From Nitrosopumilaceae archaeon (GTDB lineage: Archaea; Thermoproteota; Nitrososphaeria; Nitrososphaerales; Nitrosopumilaceae), in NCBI GenBank assembly GCA_021296165.1, contig JAGWAW010000084.1, positions 1-6,342 of the forward strand: a DNA stretch of 6,342 bases, written 5' to 3'. The notes under the pieces are model-generated. The model saw nothing but the letters and a program-made list of their open reading frames with translations, was not told where the DNA came from and did not search any database. The first letter of the stretch is position 1. Each line of letters starts with the position of its first letter. Below are positions 1-5,886 of the stretch, piece after piece. Position numbers and translations under genes: made by a program.

Positions 1-359
1 TTTCGCACATTGCAAAGTTTTCTCGCCTGCTGCGCCCCATAGGGCCTGGGTCCGTGTCTCAGTACCCATCTCCGGGCTTCTCCTCTCAGAGCCCGTACCT
101 GTTATCGCCTTGGTGGGCCGTTAACTCACCAACAAGCTGATAGGCCGCAGTCCCATCCTGTGGCGACGAATCATTTTAACCATAAACCATTCCAGGCATA
201 ATGGTCTATCGGGTATTATGCTCAGTTTCCCGAGATTATCCCCGTCCACAGGGTAGATTGACTACGTGTTACTGAGCCGTCCGCCTTGCATTGCTGCAAT
301 GACTCGCATGGCTTAGTATCAATCCGATAGCAGTCAGGTCCCGCAGGATCAACGGGATT
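1..359 (-). rRNA. rrs: 16S ribosomal RNA, 5' part (3' portion outside window)
   Basis: The reverse complement reads as the start of an archaeal small-subunit rRNA. From position 359 downward it begins AATCCCGTTGATCCTGCGGG and continues into the CTGACTGCTATCGGATTGATACTAAGCC-type segment typical of marine thaumarchaea. Near the left edge it has the conserved ACTGAGACACGGACCC block and the GGGGCGCAGCAGGCGAGAAA block, the usual archaeal 340-360 primer region. The gene runs off the left edge, so only about the first 360 nucleotides are present, and 23S and any spacer lie outside. The mature 5' end is placed at about 359 by homology and may be off by a few bases. The first helix carries a paired sequence change described in the findings. 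Short open frames crossing this stretch are artefacts. Confidence 0.97.
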
Positions 360-363
360 CATG

Positions 364-382
364 ATACAGTACCGTACTGTAT
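364..382 (-). repeat. Perfect palindrome next to the 16S 5' end
   Basis: The minus strand reads ATACAGTA, CGG, TACTGTAT, giving 8 perfect base pairs around a 3-base loop. It lies about 4 bases before the mature 16S 5' end. As RNA it would form a small stable hairpin touching the maturation site. Likely roles are a recognition element for 5'-end trimming or a structural insulator between leader and mature rRNA. That role is inferred; the symmetry is directly visible. Confidence 0.75.
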
Positions 383-420
383 GTTGGAATCGGCGGATGC
401 ACACATAATCTTCACATCTC

Positions 421-444
421 AGACCTGATCGCTAGATCAAGTCC
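421..444 (-). repeat. Hairpin in the pre-16S leader
   Basis: On the minus strand, bases 443-435 pair with 430-422 in nine consecutive pairs, one of them a U-G wobble (440 with 425). A tenth wobble at 444/421 closes the stem. The loop is the four bases UAGC (434-431). It is the strongest local stem in the leader. It could be a processing or antitermination element, but the sequence does not say which. Confidence 0.65.
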
Positions 445-483
445 TCATCTTGTTCGCGAAACTGGAGGTCCCCGGTTCACTGC

Positions 484-498
484 GTGGTGTCCCACCAC
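484..498 (-). repeat. Short hairpin in the pre-16S leader
   Basis: GTGGTG (484-489) and CACCAC (493-498) are perfect inverted arms around a 3-base loop. The stem lies about 40 bases after the predicted transcription start of the rRNA precursor. It probably folds in the nascent leader; no function can be assigned. Confidence 0.55.
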
Positions 499-554
499 TG
501 CTCATCGCGGACGCCGCTGCTACGTTTCGTAAAAGTACGTTCAGCAAAAAAAGC

Positions 555-561
555 ATATAAA
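555..561 (-). promoter_or_regulatory. TATA box (box A) of the rRNA operon
   Basis: The minus strand reads TTTATAT followed by GC and a run of seven T residues. This matches the archaeal box A bound by TATA-binding protein. Transcription normally starts about 25 bases downstream, here near 533, which leaves a leader of about 170 bases before the 16S gene. No other TATA-like element is as well placed. The B recognition element just upstream (562-567) is not obviously canonical. Confidence 0.8.
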
Positions 562-572
562 CCATACGAAGC

Positions 573-589
573 GGCCGGCTGACCCGGCC
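573..589. promoter_or_regulatory. GC-rich palindrome immediately upstream of the rRNA TATA box
   Basis: GGCCGG (573-578) and CCGGCC (584-589) are perfect inverted arms with a 5-base spacer, centred about 23 bases upstream of the TATA centre on the minus strand. The position fits an operator or an upstream activating site for growth control of rRNA synthesis. A terminator reading is less likely because no plus-strand gene ends nearby. The symmetry is seen; the binding role is inferred. Confidence 0.5.
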
Positions 590-628
590 AATTTTGAGGT
601 TTTTAGCACGTCCCCTGCCAGATAACTG

Positions 629-690
629 GAAATTTGTATTATATTTATATATAATAAAATAACATTTTATGTTAAATACTGTATATTTTA
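629..690. other. AT-rich island
   Basis: About 62 bases contain only five G or C residues, in a window that is otherwise GC-rich. Several TATA-like strings (TTTATATATA, TATATTTTA) are included. The island lies upstream of the rRNA promoter on one strand and of the inverted repeat at 867-940 on the other. It could be a promoter for an unannotated plus-strand transcript, an easily melted or bent upstream element, or a remnant of inserted DNA. Confidence 0.55.
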
Positions 691-866
691 GGTGATCGAT
701 ATCTAACATCGGCAAGAGTACATTAGCCCCACCGACGAGTAAGAAGATGAAGCCATGCTGGCGAACCTCTAGACAGATCCGCCACACATAGTGCCCGTCA
801 CAAGTGCCTGGAATCTGCGGTCTGTCCCCCTGTGGCAGCATGACGGCACGGCCGGGGCGAGCCAAA

Positions 867-940
867 TGTAGCGCCCCTCACCGATACGGCAAGGTATCAA
901 AGGCAGACTTGTAGGGGCCCCGTGAGGGGCGCCTGCTACA
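867..940. repeat. Long nested inverted repeat (possible structured RNA)
   Basis: GCGCCCCTCAC (871-881) is exactly complementary to GTGAGGGGCGC (922-932), an 11-base-pair GC-rich stem. Beyond a small bulge, TGTAG (867-871) can alternatively pair with CTACA (936-940), extending the helix. The 40-base interior holds a second stem, GATAC/GTATC (883-887 with 894-898, 6-base loop), and a GGGGCCCC self-complement (914-921). No T-run follows, so it is a poor terminator, and no tRNA T-loop or other known RNA signature is present. It may be a small structured RNA, a regulatory leader, or the footprint of a mobile element. Confidence 0.6.
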
Positions 941-1219
941 CATCCTGGCAAGTACTGGAGATTTCCACAGGCCGGCAGCCCAGAATGGATTATGGTATCA
1001 CCATCCCGTCCTCTAGCATGTCGCCCACAGCCCCGACCATATCACCCATCCACCCACATATGCCGCTGGTGGTCCACTGCAACAGGATCCCGCAAGCGAC
1101 CCAGACGAGACACGGAACCGGCGGCACCCGAGCCGGACGCGGCCACGGACGATAGGGGCCGGTGGCATCAAAGTCACTTGGGTTTGACGGAATGGTCAAA
1201 AACATACGACATGGTCCCA

Positions 1220-1225
1220 TTTAAT
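1220..1225 (+). promoter_or_regulatory. TATA-like box for the three-gene operon
   Basis: TTTAAT, followed by TGC, is centred about 27 bases before the ATG at 1250. In archaea, transcription starts about 25 bases after the TATA centre, so the mRNA would start at or next to the ATG and be leaderless or nearly so. This agrees with the lack of a Shine-Dalgarno sequence before 1250, and it supports that ATG over the upstream in-frame starts at 992 and 1211. Confidence 0.5.
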
Positions 1226-1249
1226 TGCACAAATGGACATGCTCCTGCG

Positions 1250-3406
1250 ATGAAGGTCGCCGTCATATACAACAAGCAAACTATCGACCCCGCGGATGTC
1301 ATAAACATATACGGCATACCCACTATGGAACACTACAATCCCAAGACGGTAGAGAAGGTAGCCGAATCCTTGGAGAAGGGGGGGCACACGGTCAAGATAA
1401 TCGAGGGCACCATGGGATCCATAGAGATACTCCGGTCATTCTTCCCCAAAGCATCATCCGGCGCCCCTCCCGGAATAGTCTTCAACATGGCGTACGGCAT
1501 ACAGGGACACGACAGATACACGCACCTACCAGCCATGCTGGAGATGCTGGGTGTTCCCTACACCGGCTCCGGGCCCGAGGCGCACGCCATAGTGCAAGAC
1601 AAAGTGATGACCAAGATAATACTGCAAAAGAACAACCTTCCCACGGCCAACTTCTGGGTCTTTTCCAGCAAGGACGACACGTTTGACGATCTCACGTTTC
1701 CCGTCATAGTAAAGCCAAAGATGGAGTCCACATCCATGGGAATGCGCGTCGTGGACAACGTGGAGGACCTTAGCGATGCCGTGGGGGAGGAGATTGTACG
1801 GTACCGACAGGACGCCTTGGTGGAGCAGTTCGTATCCGGCCGGGAATTTGCCGTAGGCTTGCTGGGCAACGGCCACAACCTAGAGGTGCTGCCCATAGTG
1901 GAGTTCGTGCTGGGAGACCCCGACAAAATCCAGACCAAGTCGGACAAGATGAGCAATCCCATCGAGAAGGTGTGCCCCGCCCAGTTGGAGCCAGAGAAGG
2001 CAGAGGAGATGAAGCAGCTATGCAAGAGAGCCTTCAACAAGCTTGGGCTGCACGACTACACCCGCGTCGACATACGCATGGATTCCAAGGGCCACATGTA
2101 CATACTGGAGCTGAACTCGATGGCCAGTCTGGGCAAGACTGGTTCTTTTGTAGCCGCAGCACAGGCAGCCGGATACACGTACGAAACCCTCATCAACAAG
2201 ATGCTTGATGTGGCAGTCGTCCGAAACTTTGGTGAGTCGGCGGTGCGCCACGCCGACAAGTCAACCCAGCCGCTCCACACACTCATGCGCGGATACCTTC
2301 GGAGTCACGCCGACTCCACGGTGCAGTCGCTCCGACAGATCTGCGCGGTGAACACCGCGGTACGCAACGTAGAGAACATCAACCGCTTGGGCAAGATAAT
2401 ATCAAAGAGGCTTTCACACTTGGGGTTCTCCGAGCACCTACACCGGCAGTTTGATTTGAGTGATATACGGTATTTCACTAACCACACCCGCGAAACCAAC
2501 GACGTCCTGATACTCTCCCATCTGGACACTCCCTACAGCTCCCGCGATTTTGCACCCTTTCGCGAGACCAAGCTAAAGCTGTTCGGTACGGGCGTAACCG
2601 AGAGTAAGGGCGGCATAGCGGTACTGCTCTCGGCCCTCCAGGCTCTGCGATTCACAAAAAAGCTGCGCCACATACGGTGCGGCATACTGTTCACCACCGA
2701 CGACAGCCTAGGAGGTAAGCACTCGGCCAGCATAATATCCGAGTACGCCCTACACTCGAGGCGCGTACTAGGCATGAAGTGGGGCGACATGGACGGCGGC
2801 ATAGTGACGTCGGCGCATGGCCGCGACGACTATACCATAGAGATGCACGGCACCGGCAGCGACGACCGCCCCACCGTATCAGGGTTCATACCGGCAGTCT
2901 GCAAGAAGATAACATCCCTAGACAAGCTTAGCACGGAGCAGTGTCGTGTAATGGTCCGGTCCCTCAACGCGCAGACATCATACGGCGGAGCTCCAGACTA
3001 CGCATCCGTGTCGGTAGTTACCAGTTATACCACCAGGGATATGGGGGACGACGCCGAGGAGAAGATCCGCCGCGCCGTAAAGAAGAACGGCGGCAGTGCC
3101 AATTCCGAAGCGTTCCGGGGAACGGGGCGAAAACCGGTGCTGGAAACAGAGAATACCAAAAAGTTCTACAACATGGTGGCCGACATAGCCTCAGAGATAG
3201 ACGTGTCCGTGAGGGCCGCTCACCGTCTGGTCTCGTCGGACATAAGCTACGTGTCCTCAGACATCCCGTCACTGGAGGGCATGGGTCCGCTGGGCGGCGG
3301 ATTCCGCAGTGCCGAGGAGTACGTAACCCGCGACTCCATGTTGGACAAGGCGCTGCTGCTGGCCATGGTCATGCACCGGTGCTCCTCCAAGGAAAACAGG
3401 TCATGA
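1250..3406 (+). CDS. D-Ala-D-Ala-ligase-like ATP-grasp enzyme fused to a degenerate M20-peptidase-like domain
   Basis: This 718-residue protein has two parts. Residues 1-325 are an ATP-grasp ligase of the D-Ala-D-Ala ligase type: N79-x-x-x-G83, PYTGSG (103-108), DK..TK (117-122), VKPKMESTSMG (154-164, the ATP loop, with the usual EGSS changed to ESTS), VEQFVSGREF (191-200), RVDIR (272-276) and the metal-binding ELN (287-289). Such enzymes join a carboxylate to an amine through an acyl phosphate. Residues 350-710 follow the M20 metallopeptidase fold: SHLDT (423-427), GTGVTESKGG (446-455), TTDDSLGG (482-489), a lid domain around 525-625 and SAEEYV (687-692). Most M20 metal ligands are changed: E451 for the bridging Asp, D485/S486 for Glu-Glu, M509 for the third acidic ligand and R686 for the last His. 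The C-terminal half is therefore probably not an active peptidase. The start at 1250 is chosen because homology begins there and a TATA-like box lies 27 bases upstream. The stop overlaps the next gene by ATGA. An archaeon has no bacterial-type murein, so the substrate is unknown. Confidence 0.88.
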   Translation: MKVAVIYNKQTIDPADVINIYGIPTMEHYNPKTVEKVAESLEKGGHTVKIIEGTMGSIEILRSFFPKASSGAPPGIVFNMAYGIQGHDRYTHLPAMLEMLGVPYTGSGPEAHAIVQDKVMTKIILQKNNLPTANFWVFSSKDDTFDDLTFPVIVKPKMESTSMGMRVVDNVEDLSDAVGEEIVRYRQDALVEQFVSGREFAVGLLGNGHNLEVLPIVEFVLGDPDKIQTKSDKMSNPIEKVCPAQLEPEKAEEMKQLCKRAFNKLGLHDYTRVDIRMDSKGHMYILELNSMASLGKTGSFVAAAQAAGYTYETLINKMLDVAVVRNFGESAVRHADKSTQPLHTLMRGYLRSHADSTVQSLRQICAVNTAVRNVENINRLGKIISKRLSHLGFSEHLHRQFDLSDIRYFTNHTRETNDVLILSHLDTPYSSRDFAPFRETKLKLFGTGVTESKGGIAVLLSALQALRFTKKLRHIRCGILFTTDDSLGGKHSASIISEYALHSRRVLGMKWGDMDGGIVTSAHGRDDYTIEMHGTGSDDRPTVSGFIPAVCKKITSLDKLSTEQCRVMVRSLNAQTSYGGAPDYASVSVVTSYTTRDMGDDAEEKIRRAVKKNGGSANSEAFRGTGRKPVLETENTKKFYNMVADIASEIDVSVRAAHRLVSSDISYVSSDIPSLEGMGPLGGGFRSAEEYVTRDSMLDKALLLAMVMHRCSSKENRS

Positions 3407-5043
3407 GCATATCCGAACGCGTAAGCACATCATGCATCGAAGAGTCATTCTCGGTCCGGCGCGACAGGAAAGCGGCCGTCTCAAAGCGGGGCATGGTGGC
3501 CACGGCATTTCCCGAGGCCACGGCGGCGGGTGTGTCCATGCTCAAGAAGGGGGGCAACGCTGTCGACTCGACGTGCGCCGCAGCGCTGGCCCTAGGCGTA
3601 TGCGAACCACAGGCCTCGGGCCTAGGCGGGCAGAGCACGGCTCTGCTGTATGTTGACCGAAGGATGGTGGCCATCGACGGTTCCAGCCGCGCGCCATCCA
3701 TGACACATGCCTCGCTCCTCAAAGAGGGGTCCGCTCTGCTGACGGGGTACAGAGCGGCGACTGTTCCCAGCACGGTGGCGGCGCTCGGATACATGGCCGA
3801 GCGGTATGGCCAGCTTGACTGGCAGACCATAATAGCCCCGGCCATACGCATAGCGCGGCGTGGGTACCGCATCACGCCCCTCCAAAACAAAGCGCAGGCC
3901 GCCAACATGGACGAATTGTTGTCTGTCGGATCTGGCGCGGCATACTTTCTTAAGGACGGCCAAGTGCCCTACGAACCCGGCGACCTGTTCGTGCAGGAGG
4001 ACCTAGCCGACACCCTCACACACCTCGCGGACTTTGGATACGGCTCGTTCTATCATGGAGCCATGGCGGACCGTATAGACTCAGATATGCGCAAGAACGG
4101 GGGACTGTTGCGCAAGGACGACTTGGCCCAGATGCCCACGCCCGTAGAGCGGACTCCCATATCCCGCGAGTACCGAGGCCTCCACATATACACGATACCT
4201 CCCCCGGGGGCAGGCGACACCATGCTGTTGGTGATGATGCTACTGGGCAACATACACCGCCGGCACCTGATAGCCAAAAGCCCCGAGGCATACCACTATA
4301 TCGCAGAGGCTTTCCGGAAGGCACTCCTATACCGCACCCAGAGACCGTTTGATCCCAACACGTACCACCAGATACAGAACAGCATACACCTGAGTCCCAA
4401 GTTCGCCAAGCAGTTGTCTGCGTCGATTAGGAACACCGTAGACCCCGCCCTCCCCTCCGGCGGCGGAGTAGAGGACATCGAGGATACCACGCACCTTTCA
4501 GTGATGGACTCGGAGGGTAACGCGGTGAGCCTAACGCAGTCCATTGAGCTGGTGTACGGCTCCAAGGCCGCCGCCGGGGGCATGGGGTTTCTGTACAACA
4601 ACTACATGTCAGCCTTCGACACCAAGAGGAGCAGCCACCCGTTCTTCTTGCGCCCCAACGCCGTACCCTGGTCGTCGGTCTGCCCCAGCATGGTGTTTGA
4701 TGGAAAGGAGCCCTGGATTGCGCTGGGCAGCCCGGGCAGCTCCCGAATATTCTCCACGGTGAGCCTGTTTTTGTCGCGGCTGTTGGACGAGGGCAACTCC
4801 ATGTACGTGGCAATGGAGAGGCCGCGCATGCACTGCTCTCTGAATGGCACCATAAGCTTGGAGAAGGATGACTCGGCCGACGCACTGGCGCGGCACCTGA
4901 AGGCCAAGGGATACACCATAGACATTAGAGAGCGATATTCGTTCTATCTGGGGGCGATACATGCCGTACTGCGCTGCCGCACACGCCCCGGATTTCAGGG
5001 CGTAGCAGAGGTGCGCCGCGACGGGACGGCTGCCGGGCCATGA
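3403..5043 (+). CDS. Gamma-glutamyltranspeptidase-like Ntn hydrolase with altered substrate pocket
   Basis: This 546-residue protein is full length for the GGT family. GGTs are made as one chain that cuts itself before a threonine; that Thr becomes the N-terminal nucleophile of the small subunit. Here the site is D361/T362 in DTTH-SVMDSEGNAVS (361-376), predicting subunits of about 361 and 185 residues. GGNAVD (50-55), EPQASGLGG (68-76), the Ser pair S424-S425 and GSPGSSR (442-448) also match. Two contacts for the glutamyl alpha-carboxylate and alpha-amino group in E. coli GGT (R114 and D433) align here to S94 in DGSSRAP and A404 in NNYMSAF. The segment between F405 and S424 is about nine residues shorter than in E. 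coli, so the lid loop appears reduced. The DGS.RAP form recalls the YwrD-like or acylase-like branch. There is no signal peptide, unlike exported bacterial GGTs, so a cytosolic role is likely. The start is set by the ATGA overlap with the ligase gene, and a weak AAGGA lies 9 bases upstream. Confidence 0.9.
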   Translation: MSISERVSTSCIEESFSVRRDRKAAVSKRGMVATAFPEATAAGVSMLKKGGNAVDSTCAAALALGVCEPQASGLGGQSTALLYVDRRMVAIDGSSRAPSMTHASLLKEGSALLTGYRAATVPSTVAALGYMAERYGQLDWQTIIAPAIRIARRGYRITPLQNKAQAANMDELLSVGSGAAYFLKDGQVPYEPGDLFVQEDLADTLTHLADFGYGSFYHGAMADRIDSDMRKNGGLLRKDDLAQMPTPVERTPISREYRGLHIYTIPPPGAGDTMLLVMMLLGNIHRRHLIAKSPEAYHYIAEAFRKALLYRTQRPFDPNTYHQIQNSIHLSPKFAKQLSASIRNTVDPALPSGGGVEDIEDTTHLSVMDSEGNAVSLTQSIELVYGSKAAAGGMGFLYNNYMSAFDTKRSSHPFFLRPNAVPWSSVCPSMVFDGKEPWIALGSPGSSRIFSTVSLFLSRLLDEGNSMYVAMERPRMHCSLNGTISLEKDDSADALARHLKAKGYTIDIRERYSFYLGAIHAVLRCRTRPGFQGVAEVRRDGTAAGP

Positions 5044-5795
5044 CGCTGCCCGTACTGCTTTCGATACCCCACGGCGGCACGCGTACACCGCCTGAGCTGT
5101 GTGACATGCTGCGCATATCCGACCGAGACATATTCGAGGACGGTGATGCGCACACCGTTCCCATATACGACATAGGGGAGGCGGCCGCCGTCGTGGTAAG
5201 GGCAGAGGTGGCCCGGGCCTTCGTCGACTTGAACAGGTCATTGCAGGACATGCCGCCGGCCAACCCCGACGGCCTGATAAAGAGCGCTACCTGCCACAAC
5301 AGGCCCATATACGCCGTACAGCCCGACGAAGCAATGCGCCGGGACCTCATAGCCAAGTACTACATGCCGTACCACAGGAGGATACAGCAGGCTGTCCGCG
5401 GCGACCTGCAGCTCTGTCTTGACTGCCACTCCATGGAAGATGTGGCTCCTGCCATCTCGCCTGACTGCGGCACCCGAAGGCCACTGTTCTGCCTCTCCAA
5501 CCGGCGCGGGCAGACAAGCTCGAACAAATCCCTAACACTGCTTGCCAGCTGCATTTCCGAGGCATACGGCATATCCCGGACGTCCGTGCGGCTCAACGAC
5601 CCATTCCTCGGCGGTCACATCACCAGAACGTATGGAAACAATCCCCTGCCTTGGCTACAAGTAGAGATGAACTGCTCCATGTACACCTCCGAAGAGTGGT
5701 TTGATCACGACACCATGAAATGCCGACAGTCTAGACTGCGGGATCTACGCCTCATGTTCGAGAAGGCGCTGCGGGCGTACTTTAGGAGTATGTGA
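5040..5795 (+). CDS. N-formylglutamate amidohydrolase family protein
   Basis: This 251-residue protein has the usual length and motifs of the N-formylglutamate amidohydrolase family, zinc hydrolases related in fold to carboxypeptidases. Visible motifs are SIPHGG (8-13), FEDGDAHT (32-39), DLNRS (63-67), YMPYHRRI (108-115), DCHSM (128-132), RLNDPFLGGHITRTYG (184-199) and LQVEMNCSMY (206-215). H11, H130 and an acidic residue are the likely zinc ligands, with E209 a possible catalytic residue; these roles are assigned by analogy. The classical member (HutG) removes formate from N-formylglutamate in histidine breakdown, but no other histidine-degradation gene is present. Here it is the third gene of a translationally coupled set, starting at ATG 5040 inside the GGT-like stop. 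It more probably removes an N-acyl group or cleaves a peptide-like product of that pathway. No transmembrane segment or signal peptide is seen. It prefers AUA for Ile, like its neighbours. Confidence 0.88.
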   Translation: MTLPVLLSIPHGGTRTPPELCDMLRISDRDIFEDGDAHTVPIYDIGEAAAVVVRAEVARAFVDLNRSLQDMPPANPDGLIKSATCHNRPIYAVQPDEAMRRDLIAKYYMPYHRRIQQAVRGDLQLCLDCHSMEDVAPAISPDCGTRRPLFCLSNRRGQTSSNKSLTLLASCISEAYGISRTSVRLNDPFLGGHITRTYGNNPLPWLQVEMNCSMYTSEEWFDHDTMKCRQSRLRDLRLMFEKALRAYFRSM

Positions 5796-5886
5796 TATCG
5801 CGCGCGCTCCACACTAGGAGTTTGGTCGATGGTGGCCCCCTTAGAGGGAGACCGGTCCGCAACAAAGACATTCAGAGTCCGGCCAT

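Larger units (their letters stand above)
360..533 (-). ncRNA. Pre-16S rRNA leader (transcribed 5' external spacer)
   Basis: This is the stretch between the predicted transcription start (about 25 bases below the minus-strand TATA box) and the mature 16S 5' end, so it should be transcribed and removed during rRNA maturation. It is about 170 bases long and holds three hairpins on the minus strand: 484-498, 421-444 and 364-382. In archaea, the leader normally pairs with the 16S trailer to form a bulge-helix-bulge site cut by the splicing endonuclease. The trailer is outside this window, so that pairing cannot be tested here. The exact start site is inferred from TATA spacing only. Confidence 0.7.
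590..1249. other. Long intergenic region between divergent rRNA and amide-metabolism operons
   Basis: No convincing protein gene was found in these 660 bases. The open frames here lack recognisable domains and the usual codon pattern of the operon (AUA-rich, G/C-ending third positions). The upstream in-frame extension of the ligase gene back to 992 reads as low-complexity Pro/Arg/Thr-rich sequence unlike a folded domain. The region does contain an AT island (629-690), a nested inverted repeat (867-940) and the operon's probable promoter (1220-1225). It may also harbour a small RNA, but no known RNA family is recognised. Confidence 0.6.

Noticed and set aside
222..404. 60-codon open frame on the minus strand
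   Set aside because: It lies over the 16S 5' end and leader; the sequence is rRNA, not coding.
437..865. 142-codon open frame on the minus strand
   Set aside because: It crosses the rRNA promoter, the AT island and the rRNA leader, has no domain likeness, and its composition changes abruptly along its length.
867..940. Transcription terminator
   Set aside because: The GC stem is strong, but the 40-base interior is long for a terminator, no T-run follows on either strand, and no gene ends beside it.
867..940. tRNA gene
   Set aside because: There is no T-loop GGTTCGAATCC-type sequence, no seven-base acceptor pairing and no anticodon arm in the expected place.
992..1249. N-terminal extension of the ligase gene
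   Set aside because: The translation is Pro/Arg/Thr-rich low complexity with no Ddl likeness, and a TATA-like box lies inside it just before the better start at 1250.
2941..3402. Extension of the GGT-like gene back into the ligase gene
   Set aside because: It would overlap 460 bases of the M20-like domain in another frame; the ATGA overlap at 3403 is the typical coupled start and GGT likeness begins after it.
4427..5241. Long minus-strand open frames opposite the GGT-like and amidohydrolase genes
   Set aside because: They are antisense shadows produced by GC-rich codon bias, with Arg/Pro/Ser-rich translations and no family motifs.
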